A model generated the notes under the pieces. The model was not told the origin of the DNA. It worked only from the letters and a program-made list of their open reading frames with translations, and did no database searches. Below are positions 45,295 to 57,540 of a DNA stretch of 64,000 bases, piece by piece (within the stretch, counting starts at the first letter, position 1; every line of letters starts with the position of its first letter). The stretch comes from Scolanthus callimorphus (Eukaryota; Cnidaria; Anthozoa; Actiniaria; Edwardsiidae): contig CM066915.1 in NCBI GenBank assembly GCA_033964015.1, positions 13,556,372 to 13,620,371 of the forward strand. The letters are read 5' to 3'. A program made the translations under genes and the position numbers.

Positions 45295-45676
45295 TTACAA
45301 TAATAATAATAATAATAAAACTTATTCAGAGATGTCCAACAAGTTGACTTTGTTAAGCAATTCTCTAAAATATATTGCAGACAATTTAATTCATCGCTAA
45401 ATATAGAGAAATAATCCTTTTATCAAATATCTAAAGGCTCTGTTAATTCGGTACAGGCTTGTTAGGAAATCAAATCTTAAGCGACTGAACATACTGTGAT
45501 CACATTCCATTATGTAATGAAATTCATCACCAATGCATGAGTTGTCACAAATATTACACAATCTATCAGCATATGCAATATTGCTATAGCGGCCCCGTTC
45601 CACCGGAAGTCTGTGGGCGGAAATACGCAGCCGTGTTACAGCCTGTCGGTCATTAAGATTGGGTATTAGATCTAAA
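45295..45676 (-). pseudogene. LINE fragment A: C-terminal domain and 3' end
   Basis: The minus frame ends at 45397 and encodes NDRQAVTRLRISAHRLPVER then LCNICDNSCIGDEFHYIMEC, a cysteine/histidine-rich tail seen in jockey/CR1-type elements. About 80 bases of 3' sequence finish in an (ATT)n tract near 45299-45319, next to the TSD of the neighbouring TIR element. It is continuous with fragment B once the insertion at 45677-47484 is removed. Confidence 0.75.
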
Positions 45677-47484
45677 CGCCATAGTATGGCTATAGGTTTT
45701 GTAAGACTATGTATAGTTTATGGGTTGCCTGTGTTATCTGCCTCGTGTTCCGCGAGCATGCGCTGTAAGATCGTGGTTCACGGCTGGGGCCATGATGGCC
45801 GCCATGACGGAATAAACTGTGGTGGTGTGAAACCGGCTCCTTGTCCCCCTAAATTACTGGCGTGGTGTCCTACGGTGGGATAATCGACTATTTATTCGCC
45901 GGCCTTCTCCACTATGAAGGTTGTCTCGGCATATGGAGCATCAAGGGACTTCGAGTTCGGTTTTTGGCAAGAGCGCCCGCACTGCGCCTGGTATCCTCTC
46001 CTTGTTAGAGCAGTTTAGTTCCTTTCCTTTGGCAGGGCATGGGCGGCATGGTCCCTTGCCGTGTTCCACAAACTCCGACTGTTTCACAGACTTATACGGA
46101 CGATATTAAACTCAACAGCATGATTTCGAGCGAGCTCAATTAAGTTATACGAGTCGGCAAGTACACCTCAGAAGCCGCTGCTCACCCGAAGCTCGACCCC
46201 GATGAGTGACCACAAGTTAAGACATTCAACCTTTGACATTTTACGTCTCGTTTGGCGCTAGCTCACAATTGCTAAACCCTACTAGTTCAAGATCAAAGGG
46301 GACTATCGAAGCCGCCATTTTATTTTATTTTCCTCACACGGAATTGTCTTATTATTTTAACACCTGGAATTGACTTTATAAACGTTTCTTCACGAACGAC
46401 TGGCACTGATCCTCCACTTCGCAAGCCATCCAAGCACGTGCAACCATCCACGGCACAAACGGCCCAAGTCAAGTTCAAATTGACTAGTACAGATAGCTCC
46501 ATGTACCGTATATCCTCTTTTGATGACCTCAGCCCTGCTACCAGACGTCTGAAGGACATTAGTACTCCCCTGGACTATTCTCTTCTAGATAGTGTATCAA
46601 ATTTCAATTCATCATGTACACACCTTGAACTCTATTTTGTAGGTTTTTCTTGCTTTGTTCACTTTATTTATTTCACTATATTTACATAGCATCTAATTAT
46701 TTTTTTGGTTACTTGTTAGCATATATTTTCATACCTTGCTTATTTTGATATCCTATAGGTATTTTATAGCTGCTAGTCCTATAGTTTAGCTCATTCCATA
46801 GCCCTACGTAGTCCGTTGTTCCTTGTTTGTCTGTTTGTCTTGTTATCCTTGGACAGTCCACCTTGTACCATATATTGTACTGCTTATCCATCATGTATTT
46901 CTATTACATGTGCCATATTGCTATCCCCAGGAAAGAGAAGGAGAAGGAGGGGAAGGAAAAAAAAAAGTGGTCACCCCCCACCCCCATACATGGTACCACC
47001 GGTAGCCATGTATGGTATGTCATGTTGTGTGTACACACCCATCTCCATTATGTGTCTGTAACCTGTGTAACACATTCTCACTGTGTAGTCACATGTCCAT
47101 GGTAGAGTGTAACCTGTGTACATCATCATTGGCATTATAATACCTGTGACGTAGTGTATTTTGTTTGTAGCTTTACTGCCATTATTTTATTCAATTTTAT
47201 CCTTTAGTGCACCGCAGTTATTACTGTCTTGCTTTCTCAGTCCTATTTGATTAAGTATCCCACATATAGAGAATGTAGAGAAGAAAACAGGTTGTGCCAT
47301 AGTATGGCTAGGTTAGGTTTTGTAAGACTATGTATAGTTTATGGGTTGCCTGTGTTATCTGCCTCGTGTTCCGCGAGCATGCGCTGTAAGATCGTGGTTC
47401 ACGGCTGGGGCCATGATGGCCGCCATGACGGAATAAACTGTGGTGGTGTGAAACCGGCTCCTTTGTCTTCCTAAATTACTGGCG
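45677..47484 (+). mobile_element. TRIM-like element with ~188-bp LTRs
   Basis: Direct terminal repeats at 45677-45862 and 47295-47484 are over 90 percent alike by eye. They start (C/T)GCCATAGTATGGC and end AAATTACTGGCG. Directly after the left repeat, TGGTGTCCTACGGTGGGA resembles a tRNA primer-binding site. Directly before the right repeat, AGAGAAGAAAACAGG resembles a polypurine tract. AAA borders both ends. The 1.4-kb interior has only short frames and no gag/pol, so it is non-autonomous. It is inserted in the LINE. Confidence 0.75.
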
Positions 47485-49159
47485 AAATATTTTTCGTAAG
47501 AAAATGTAGGTTTGACTATTCTATAGGTTCTCAACTTTCCTTGGCTTTGCGGATCATCGGAGGAACTGCTGTATAATTTAGATTTCCAATATATTGACCA
47601 AAGTTTTGTTAGCTTCATCTTAATATTCCTTGCAAAATTGCCTAAATCCTTATAATCAACCGTTATCTCAGAAGCATTCAGTAAACCACAAAGTTTGAGA
47701 GCATAATTTACAAAAATTACAGGCCTGTAGTTATTACTTATATTCAATGAAGCAGCTTTTCCAACTAGAGAATAAAAGATAAAAGGGATGTTTCAAACGA
47801 GTACTTGATTACCAAGGGAACCATTTGGGTAATAAGTGGGGCGCGGCCTAACTCTCCGTAAACTGCTATATTTGAAGATTTGGAATGGACACCCAAGACA
47901 CGCTTGCAGAATTTTAAATGCAACTTTTCCATCAGAGTCATAACTGTAAAAAAATTTACATCTAAGAGAATCGAAATCCTCGATTTTCCCAAGAAACTTC
48001 ACAACCCCAGATTTCACAACTATATAGTACCACCGGTACCACAAGGGAAGAAAAGAGCTTCAAGAGAACCTTCACTGGAACATTGTCAACAGAAGAGAAA
48101 CATCTCAAAATACCATGTTAAGCCCTGAAGGCTTTATTATATAAAGACTTCTGGGTTACTTTGAAACCGCCAGAATCAATAATGGAAGACAATCCCTAAA
48201 TAGGTGTAATGGTCGACTTGTTCAAGCTCATCACCTCGAAAAACCACTTACAGGTAGAGAACTTTAAACGCCTGGCGCCGAAAGGGAAAACTAAGATCTT
48301 TGATTTCTTTAAATTCACCTGCAACTTCCATTTTATAGTATAAGCCTCTAACTGTTTCAGATTTTCCTGTAAACCAGAAGATGAATCTGAAAGGAGAACC
48401 AGATCATCAGCGTAAAGTAAACAACTGAGTCTTGTATCGCTCAGTTGAACTGAGCCGCATTTTCGCGCAGTAAACAGGTCGGGGATATCATTTATAAAAA
48501 AATTGAATAAAGACGGGCTAAGATTGCACCCTTGCCTTACACCAATTTCAGACCGAAAGAAAGGAGTTAAACCACACGACGGGTCCTCACAGCAGACTGA
48601 ACGTCAGAGTACATTGAAAGCAACAACCGTACAAACTTGCGACTGCATCCGGAGTTGATTAACTTAAAAAACGGGCCTCCCTCCACACACTATCATATGC
48701 TTTTCTGAAGTCTATAAAACAAGCATAAACAGGAGAACGCTTTGATCTATAATAATCAAGGATTGTTTTGAGGACCAAAATATGATCAGATGTTCGACAG
48801 TGTTTCTTGAATCCTATCTGAAAAGGATTCATTATCGCATTCGAACTCAAGAAAAAGGTGAAACGTTCATTAAGAATAAGCGTAAAAAATTTTCCTAAAC
48901 AACTGGTAATAGAAATACCTCTATAGTTCCCAGGGTCAACCCTGCTCCCCGACTTATGCAAAGGTACGATAAAACCGCCAGACCAAGAGGCCGGAAACGT
49001 TCCACGTTCAAAGATAATATTGAATAACTTCGCATAAAACGGGGCTAAAAACGAAACAGATTGCTTTATAATCTCGTTACTAATGTCATCTAAAGCACTA
49101 GCTTTCTTGCTCTTTAGCTTTTTTGCCATATCACACACGTCCTCAACCGTTATACTATG
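47485..49159 (-). pseudogene. LINE fragment B: reverse transcriptase region
   Basis: The N-terminal part (49138-48659, minus) holds ASALDDISNEIIKQS, GSRVDPGNYRGISITSCLGK, PFQIGFKKHCRTSDHI and YACFIDFRKAYDSVW, classic RT motifs of non-LTR elements. The YADD box is at 48403-48414. A thumb-like FCKRVLGVHSKSSNIAVYGE follows near 47880. Frames shift near 48660 and 48560 and elsewhere, so it is dead. Jockey/CR1/I-type RT; exact clade not assigned. The 5' side is interrupted by the BEL element at 49160. Confidence 0.85.
49155..49159 (+). repeat. BEL target-site duplication, left copy
   Basis: CTATG, repeated at 57541-57545 on the other side of the element. Five bp is normal for BEL/Pao. Confidence 0.9.
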
Positions 49160-50071
49160 TGTAACGGCAGCTAGCCGATTCCTCCAGTTTGATTGACATT
49201 TTATTATGTTTCGTTTGTCACACTGCTACGTGATTTGACACGGTTCCGCCAAAAACGGCATGTTCGCGAGTCCTATGAGTTAGTTGGTTTTGTTAGTGAC
49301 AGACTTTAGTCGTTTCGTAGTTTGTCGCTAATATTTGGTTTTATCAAGAACTGGCAAGCGGGATTGTTATGTAAGTAATCTAATTATTGTTAGTATTAGC
49401 TTTAGCGTTATTGGCTTTGCGCAATATTTTCGCCTAGTTTTCGCGTTGTATATCATAATGTAGCATTTTACTTTGGAATCTATGAATATCGCGCTTTAAG
49501 TATATATATATATTAGTTTAGAATTTTTCGTAAGATTATCTTTGATTAGGAACTGCAATAATTGCAAGTCTATTTTATAACGTTCGCATGAGTTCCTCTC
49601 ACGATTCTAGTTCGTGATTTTGTTATCAATTGGAAATCGTTTCGCCCTTTACATGTATCGTGACTCGATTTGTACCGATATAATTTGTTCTTAGTTCAAT
49701 TTGTTCATCGTAGACTAGAACCATGCTACGCCATTGTACAACGATATTCCAGTCTTAGCTATGTTTTTTCGTTGCTTTATGCTTTTAGATATATTTTCCT
49801 TAGCTCACGCTATTAGATTGGAATGATCGCAATGTAATGCTTTTATCTTTAGTTAAAACACTTTGCATGTATTTGTATTTCAGTTTACGACTCTATCGAC
49901 TCTGATTATGATAGTTAGCTGAGATCGCGACATTCGAATCGTCGAACCATTGTACTTTGTCGTGGATTTCAATAAACCTTTTAAATCATTGGGAGCCTGT
50001 AATTTACACCCGTCCATTTTCGCCGGTGCGACAGTTCATTCAATTCGTTTCGTGATTGGGCTGCCGTAACA
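49160..50071 (+). repeat. BEL/Pao 5' LTR
   Basis: 912 bp from TGTAACGGC to GCCGTAACA, near-inverted termini with TG...CA. It differs from the 3' LTR by about two substitutions and one 2-base indel near 49389. It carries AATAAA at 49971. An AT-rich TATATATATA stretch near 49502 could serve as promoter core. Confidence 0.95.
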
Positions 50072-50143
50072 GTAAAATAGCACCGACGCCAATTCCCCAA
50101 TTCACATCGTCATAATCGAACTACATCGAAAAGTTAACTCAAC

Positions 50144-51271
50144 ATGTCGGAGTCCGCGAAGGACCTCATCGAGAGTTTTCCTGAAGAAGATTTAGAAGAA
50201 GATCTCGAAAAGAATGTAGAACAATTGCCCTTAGAATCGGCCGCCGAGGCCGAAGAGTTTCCGGTGCGGGAATCCCGAGAAAGGAATTTGACCGATAAGG
50301 GAAGGGCTTATCATTTAGACATGCAGATTCAAAAGAGACAGTCCGCATACAAACTTATTAGAAGTCACGCAGATTTAATTTTTGAAGCTATCAAGAGAGA
50401 TCCAAATAAGGAACTTTTGGAAGAGTATCGCGATTCTCTTGACATTCTAAAGGAAGAATTTAACGAGATCCATATGGCGGTCGTTGACCTGATTGAAGAC
50501 GATAAGGAGAAAGATGAGGCATTTGGGTGGTTTGACGTGCGTGACCAAGAGGTTATGGAATGTCGTATAAGATTGACAGAGGCTTTGCGCGCGTTAGAGG
50601 TTAGAGAAACTCGTGCAGCCTCGGTTAGGTCGGGCCGCTCGAGGCGCTCTAGTTCTCTTTCTAGTTCTCGATCGTCGGTCCGCTCTCGCAGGTTAGATGC
50701 CGCTGAAGCAGTGGCGAAACTGCGAGCTGAAGCAGCTTTTCTTGACAGAATCGCAGAACAAGAAAGGGAAATGAAGCGAATTCAAATCGCTAAAGAAATT
50801 GCAGTAGCTGAGGCCCAAGAAAGGGCGTGTCGGCAACTAGAGGAAGAGGGAAATTATAACTCCATCAAACGGGAAATCCCTGACCCAGTTGTTAAGCCTG
50901 ACTGCCCCTCACGGGATTCAATCGAGGAAAAACCCGAACTTAATTCCTCCGCCCAATCGTTTACACCCAAGGGGGTCCCCTCGCCGCCGCCACCCGTGCA
51001 TGATTCTAGGGCTCAAAACGCCCAAACGCACTGTAACGTTCCACAAGAAAACACCTCATGTTTTGATCCATTGAATGAGGCTTTGAAACAGTTGATTGGA
51101 GTCCAAAGCAAACAAGCGGATTTGAGTGTTTTGCTAGCTGATCAACTACGCGTCAATCATCTCCCCGTAAAAGAGCCGCCAATTTTTTCAGGAGATCCAT
51201 TTGAGTACCCCTCATTCGTCACAGCATTAATAATTCTTTATTCCATAAAATACCAATTACACGGCATATAG
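50144..51271 (+). pseudogene. BEL gag, 5' part (truncated by insertion)
   Basis: ATG at 50144, 72 bases after the LTR. It has an acidic N-terminus, then a long charged, probably coiled-coil region with a Ser/Arg-rich stretch (RSGRSRRSSSLSSSRSS, about residues 161-180) and an Ala/Glu helix (about 185-230). The start of the DUF1759-like gag core (VKEPPIFSGDPFEYPSFVTA) breaks off at about 51226. The final 15 codons come from inserted DNA. Confidence 0.85.
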
Positions 51272-51512
51272 GATACACTAACAAATATATAGGTACAAAA
51301 GAAAATAAAAAAAAATACATAAGACTTAATGAGACTCATTAGATTCTTCAGCATCTCGAACCATCGCATTAAAACGCTCGAGAATATCAAAGCAAAATTT
51401 GGCAGTTACCTTTACGACAGACTCGTCACACATCGACAATAAGTAAACGCATAGATTACGCAAACCTAGTTGGCCAAAGGAAACATTCAGTTGCAAAATG
51501 TCAGTCAAAAAT
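51227..51512 (-). mobile_element. Antisense foreign segment inside gag
   Basis: About 285 bases with no place in gag. Read on the minus strand it encodes QLGLRNLCVYLLSMCDESVV then KFCFDILERFNAMVRDAEES and a stop at 51326. A 3' sequence with AATAAA lies near 51243 (TTTATT on plus). It looks like the 3' end of a reverse-transcribed transcript (processed pseudogene or unknown retroelement). Exact borders and target duplication are unclear. Confidence 0.55.
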
Positions 51513-53018
51513 GATGCTATTATCTCACAGAGCGTGACAAACGACAAGGATCGATTGTATTTCCTAGTCAAGTACACAACCGGTAAAGCTAATGAGGTGG
51601 TAAAAGGTTTCTTATCATTCAATTCCCAAAACGCCTATCAGGAAGCACGCAAACTCTTAGACCAACGGTTTGGGAACCCTGTGTATGTCGCCGAAGCTTA
51701 TAGGTCGCGTTTACGAAACTGGCCTCAAATTAAGGACGGTGATAGCGCGGGACTCCGAGAGTTCTCCGATTTCCTAGTCCGTTGTCTTGAGGCTGTTAAG
51801 GCGGTAGGAACCTTAGGCGAGTTAGACTCAAACCAAACTTTGTTTCAAGTGGCTGCTAAATTACCATCTTATTCAGGGGTCAAGTGGTGTCGTCACGCAC
51901 ACGACGCGCAAATTAAATCAAGGTTGCTCGTCTCGTTTGAAGATCTAGTCAAATTCGTGAAGGAGGAGTCCGAAGTAGCGAACGACCCAGTCTTCTCGCC
52001 TGACGCTCTAAGACGAGAGAGAGAAAACGTTAGCGAGACCCAACAAGTTAAAAATAAAGGTTTAGCCGCGAAGAAAGCAAATAGCCTCGCAACTGGTGCT
52101 AGTGAAGGCTCAGCCCAGTCCCCTAATCCACCCGATCAAGCGCCTAGGTGCCCGCTATGTGAGAAAAACCACTTGCTCGGAAACTGTTTTCAATTCAAAA
52201 GGAAAACATTAGACGAAAGACGGGAGATAGTCAAGACAAAAGGGGCCTGTTTCGGTTGTTTAAAAACAGGTCACATGTCGGCAAGTTGTCCAAGCAGACT
52301 GAAGTGCAGTGAATGCTCCAAGCCTCACCCAACACTTCTGCATGGTGCGAGGCCGACCAAGCGCCCCTGGCGTGAAAACAGGCAAGAAACCCCACGTCCG
52401 CCATCGCAGCCAGACAACGATAGTCTTCCCACTGAGTCAGCCAACGCAAACGCAAGCGTCTGTGATGTTACGCACACTACCGCCATGATAGTTCCAGTCA
52501 TCCTACACCACAAGGACCGCCCTAACCAACAGGTGAAGGTTTACGCCCTCCTCGATGACGGTAGTGATACAACGTTCCTGGCAGAATCGACGCTAAAGAG
52601 TCTGGGAGTGCAAGGAACCAGTACCTCACTCAAGCTGAATACCATGCACGGAGAGCACGAAGTGTCCACCCAGAGAGTTGAGGGCTTAGTAGTCAAGACG
52701 CTCGATAAGAAAACAGCCGTTGGCCTTCCCAAGACCTACACGAGAAGTACAATCCCCTCGGACAGAGAACAGATTCCCTCCCCCGCAATAGCAGAACGAT
52801 GGTCCCACCTTAAGCATCTTTGTGAAGAGATCCCACCAATCGATGACGGCGCAGAAGTTGGTCTATTAATCGGAGTCAATTGCCCCCAAGCACTTAAACC
52901 AAAAGAGGTTATATTAGGTGGCGATGAGGATCCCTACGCTTTACGTACCGCCCTAGGTTGGGGACTAGTCGGGCCCTCAAATTCCGCTACGCTGGGGGGA
53001 GGGAAAGAGCGGGTATAA
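51513..53018 (+). pseudogene. BEL gag 3' part, zinc knuckles and protease
   Basis: Continues the DUF1759-like gag core (ISQSVTNDKDRLYFLVKYTT). Cys/His knuckles follow: CPLCEKNHLLGNC, CFGCLKTGHMSASC and CSECSKPHPTLLH (52150-52345). A DUF1758-type retropepsin follows with the LLDDGSDTTFL active site (52548-52580). The frame ends 13 codons past a G-rich run at about 52990-53000, where the pol frame takes over; one lost or gained base there explains the break. Confidence 0.9.
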
Positions 53019-55852
53019 GCAACCGAATTCTAACTCGTGAGATTGGCAAAGACCGACCAAATTCAAAATTCGCGCTCAACTACCAAGCTAAGGAAATCTT
53101 AAACCCGAACGATGTAAAGAAAATGTTTGAACTTGACTTTTCCGAGTCAGCCCCAAGTCAAGCTTTATCGCAGGAAGATAAACAATTCCTTGAAATAGTC
53201 GAGAAAGGAATTCGCTATGAAGATGGTCACTATGTTATCCCCCTACCTTTTAAGAGTTCCGACGTAAATCTCCCAAGCAATCGCTGGTCAGCGGTGAATC
53301 GGATGAAAAGTCTTAAGACCAGATTGGACTCCAACGACACGTATCGAACACATTACGTCGAGTTCATGAAGAAGATTATAGATAGCGGATACGCCGAGAA
53401 AGTATCCCACGATGCATTGCAGTCGGACCAGCCCACCTTTTACATTAACCACCACGGCGTATTTAACGAAAAGAAAGGGAAGCTGAGAGTGGTCTTTAAT
53501 TGTTCCGAGCAGTACCAGGGACAATCCCTCAACAGCAACCTTCTGCAGGGACCAGACCTCACGAACACCCTGACTGGCGTCCTTTGCAGGTTTCGCCACG
53601 CCCCTGTCGCGATCATGGCAGATATCGAATCGATGTTTTATCAAGTCAAGGTCCCCGTAAGTCATAGATATCGCTTGAGATTCCTGTGGTGGCCAGATGG
53701 CGACACATCCGTGGAGCCTCAGGAGTACAGGATGACGGTACACATCTTCGGGGCGACGTCGTCGCCAGGTTGCTCCAACTTCGCTCTCAAAGCAACTGCC
53801 AACGATAACGAGCCAGAGTTAGGTTCCCTCGCCGCAGATTTCCTTCGCAGAGATTTCTACGTGGACGATGGTTTGACGTCCGTCGAGAATGTTCAAGAAG
53901 CTACAGATCTCATCGTAAGTGTGAAAGAAATGTGCAAAAGAGGCGGTTTCAATCTTCGAAAATTCACTTCCAACCGCAAAGAAGTCGTCGAACGAATACC
54001 AATTGAGGATAGAGCGGAGGAGTTGAAGAATCTCGACCTCGGCAGCGAAGCCCTACCCGTCGAGCGTGCTCTAGGCATCCTATGGTGCGCGCAATCAGAT
54101 GTCTTCAAGTTCTCGATTAAGTTGAAAGATCGACCAGTAACAAGACGCGGAATTTTATCGACCGTCAGCTCAATATTCGACCCCCTTGGATTCGCCTCGC
54201 CGGTACTACTGGAAGGCAAAACTATCCTCCAAGAACTGTGCCGGAACAATGTCGGTTGGGACGACCCCGTACCCGACGAGCTACGAGACAGATGGTTGGC
54301 CTGGAAGAGCGAACTGGGAAAGCTAGAAAGCTACATTGTACCGCGCTGCTTTCGACCCGACGATTTCGGCAAGCCAACGAGAGCTGAACTACACCATTTC
54401 TCCGACGCCAGTTTGAAGGGATATGGCCAGTGCAGCTACCTCAGGCTGATTAACGAGAGAGGCCAGATTCATTGTTCCTTTGTCATGGGTAAGGCTCGAG
54501 TCACCCCCCTCAAAGCTATCACGGTCCCACGACTCGAATTAACCGCAGCAGTCTTGTCAGCCAGGGTGAGCGAACAGATAAAGCGGGAACTGGATGTAGA
54601 GCTAGCAGACGAAATATTCTGGACCGACAGCAAGGTAGTTCTTGGTTATATTGCTAACAATGTCAGACGATTCCATATCTATGTTGCCAATCGGGTCCAG
54701 GAGATTCAGGACAAGACGTCTGTAAAGCAGTGGAAGTATGTCGACACGAAGTCCAACCCAGCGGACGATGCGTCAAGAGGACTACGCGCTAGTGATTTAT
54801 TCAAGTCTAAGTGGAACCGAGGTCCAGAGTTCCTGTGGAAACCCGAGTCGGAGTGGATCGCCGACCGAGAATCCCTTGATGCAGTAGAAGACGACGATCC
54901 AGAAGTAAGAAAAGTGGTCAGCCTCGCTACCACCGCCTCCCCGTCGTGGCCTACTCTTACTGAGCGGCTTTCCTACTTCTCTGACTGGTCACGTGCCAAG
55001 AGAGCTGTTGCGTTATGTCGTCGATACCTTCGAATTCTTCGATCTAAACGCAAGCGAATTACGCGCAAAACAAAGTCCTTCGCAAACAAACCCTTGACCG
55101 TTCAAGAAATCCTCGAGGCTGAGATATTGATCTTAAAGGCAGCCCAGCAAGATGGCAAGCTAGAAGCGTCTGCGTGTGGACCACTCAGTAACCTGGACCC
55201 GTACACGGACATGCACGGAGTGATCAGGGTAGGCGGACGCCTGAAATTCTCGAGTCTACCGCAAGGACTTGCCCACCCCGTTATCCTCCCAAAATCAGGT
55301 CACGTGACAAACCTCCTCGTCCGTCATTACCACAACCACGTGCGCCACCAAGGTAGAGGAATAACCCTAAATGAGATGCGAGCTCGTGGCTATTGGATCG
55401 TCGGCGCCTCGGCTGTCGTCGCGCGCGCAATACACGAGTGCGTCACGTGTAACAAGCTAAGAGCCAAGCCCCAAGAACAACGAATGTCAGCCCTCCCGGA
55501 AGACCGAGTAGAACCCACAGCGCCTTTCGCCTACTCAGCAGTAGACTATTTTGGTCCCTTCGCCGTTACAGAACGCCGCAAGGAAGTCAAGCGCTATGGA
55601 GTGCTGTTTACATGTATGGCTTCTCGAGCCGTACACATCGAGGTAGCCGACACCCTTGAAACCGATTCTTTCATATGCGCGCTACGCAGGTTCGTATGCC
55701 GAAGGGGACCGATTCGCCAACTGCGCAGCGACCAAGGGACAAACTTTGTCGGAGCCAAGAAAGAGCTGAAGATCGCGCTTCAGCAACTCGACGACGAGAA
55801 GATCAGCAAAGAGCTCCAACAACACGATTGTGATTGGTTCTCGTTCAAATGA
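53019..55852 (+). pseudogene. BEL pol: RT, RNase H, integrase core
   Basis: RT (Peptidase_A17/BEL type) shows VVFNCSEQYQGQSLNSNLLQ, IMADIESMFYQVKV and the YVDDG box (53858-53872). RNase H shows HHFSDASLKGYG (54391-) and FWTDSKVVLGY. Integrase has an H2C2 zinc domain (HYHNHVRHQG ... CVTCNKL, 55325-55455), first Asp in AVDYFGPF (55539-) and second in RSDQGTNFVGA (55726-). The catalytic Glu lies in the next frame. It ends at 55852 through a one-base shift. Confidence 0.9.
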
Positions 55853-56484
55853 ATGTTCCCTCGGCAAGCCACATGGGCGGCGTGTGGGAGCGTCAGATAC
55901 GATCAGTGCGTAATGTTCTAAGCACACTACTCGACCAGAATGCCACTCAGCTAAACAACGAAGCGCTTCGAACATTTTTGTGCGAAGCGGAGGCGATAGT
56001 CAACAGCAGACCTCTCACAGTGGACACGCTCAACGACCCGAAGTCGCTAGCTCCCTTGACGCCTAACCACCTGCTGACGCTCAAAACGAAGGTGGTACTT
56101 CCTCCCCCAGGAGAGTTCCAAGATGCCGACCGCTATGCAAGGAAGCGATGGAGGCGAGTACAGCACCTCGCGAACGAGTTCTGGAGCAGATGGAGAAACG
56201 AATATCTCCTCACTCTCCAGCAACGACACAAGTGGACCAAGACCCGTCGCGACGCGTGCGTTGGTGACGTTGTCATCATCAAAGACGACGAGGGCCTCCC
56301 TCGGAACAAATGGCAGCTCGCGCGAGTAGCTGAGGTCTACCAGAGTGCCGATCGTCATGTAAGAAAAGTAAAATTGGCTCTCGCAGACGACTCACTGGAC
56401 GACAGCGGTAAGAGGATCAATCCCACGAGGTACCTGGAGCGCCCAGTACAGAAACTGGTCCTACTACAACCGTCGGAGACCTGA
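55853..56484 (+). pseudogene. BEL integrase C-terminal part (shifted frame)
   Basis: Continues directly from the preceding frame with HMGGVWERQIRSVR, supplying the integrase catalytic Glu. A DUF5641-like tail follows (RWRRVQHLANEFWSRWRNEY, about 56144-56205). Stop at 56482. The 140 bases to the 3' LTR are non-coding and end in a purine-rich AGAGGAG just before the LTR. Confidence 0.9.
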
Positions 56485-56626
56485 GGGCCATCCCCGTCGA
56501 GGATTCACGAGGAGCCATCAGTTTACAACATTACGATAAGTATAACTAGATATTATAGATAGTAAGCCATGGACAATGATTACCTGGACTTTATTTAGTT
56601 GAAATGTAAACATTTCAGAGGAGCCA

Positions 56627-57540
56627 TGTAACGGCAGCTAGCCGATTCCTCCAGTTTGATTGACATTTTATTATGTTTCGTTTGTCACACTGCTACGTGA
56701 TTTGACACGGTTCCGCCCAAAACGGCATGTTCGCGAGTCCTATGAGTTAGTTGGTTTTGTTAGTGACAGACTTTAGTCGTTTCGTAGTTTGTCGCTAATA
56801 TTTGGTTTTATCAAGAACTGGCAAGCGGGATTGTTATGTAAGTAATCTAATTATTATGTTAGTATTAGCTTTAGCGTTATTGGCTTTGCGCAATATTTTC
56901 GCCTAGTTTTCGCGTTGTATATCATAATGTAGCATTTTACTTTGGAATCTATGAATATCGCGCTTTAAGTATATATATATATTAGTTTAGAATTTTTCGT
57001 AAGATTATCTTTGATTAGGAACTGCAATAATTGCAAGTCTATTTTATAACGTTCGCATGAGTTCCTCTCACGATTCTAGTTCGTGATTTTGTTATCAATT
57101 GGAAATCGTTTCGCCCTTTACATGTATCGTGACTCGATTTGTACCGATATAATTTGTTCTTAGTTCAATTTGTTCATCGTAGACTAGAACCATGCTACGC
57201 CATTGTACAACGATATTCCAGTCTTAGCTATGTTTTTTCGTTGCTTTATGCTTTTAGATATATTTCCCTTAGCTCACGCTATTAGATTGGAATGATCGCA
57301 ATGTAATGCTTTTATCTTTAGTTAAAACACTTTGCATGTATTTGTATTTCAGTTTACGACTCTATCGACTCTGATTATGATAGTTAGCTGAGATCGCGAC
57401 ATTCGAATCGTCGAACCATTGTACTTTGTCGTGGATTTCAATAAACCTTTTAAATCATTGGGAGCCTGTAATTTACACCCGTCCATTTTCGCCGGTGCGA
57501 CAGTTCATTCAATTCGTTTCGTGATTGGGCTGCCGTAACA
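56627..57540 (+). repeat. BEL/Pao 3' LTR
   Basis: 914 bp, near-identical to the 5' LTR; AATAAA at 57439-57444. Followed by the CTATG duplication. Confidence 0.95.

Larger units (their letters stand above)
49160..57540 (+). mobile_element. 8.4-kb BEL/Pao LTR retrotransposon
   Basis: Order LTR, gag, zinc knuckles, aspartic protease, RT, RNase H, integrase, LTR matches BEL/Pao. CTATG duplication flanks it. The insertion split the minus-strand LINE: after removal of the element and one CTATG, the LINE frame stays open for about 14 codons into the right flank (57541-57584). Coding is interrupted by an antisense insertion near 51227-51512 and frameshifts near 52995 and 55850. Confidence 0.95.

Noticed and set aside
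46320..46559. Gene inside the TRIM-like element
   Set aside because: Short frame without gag, protease or RT features; flanked by LTRs of a non-autonomous element.
51498..51512. ATG at 51498 as a true start of a second BEL protein
   Set aside because: It lies in the foreign segment splitting gag; the gag core resumes after it, so the start is fortuitous.
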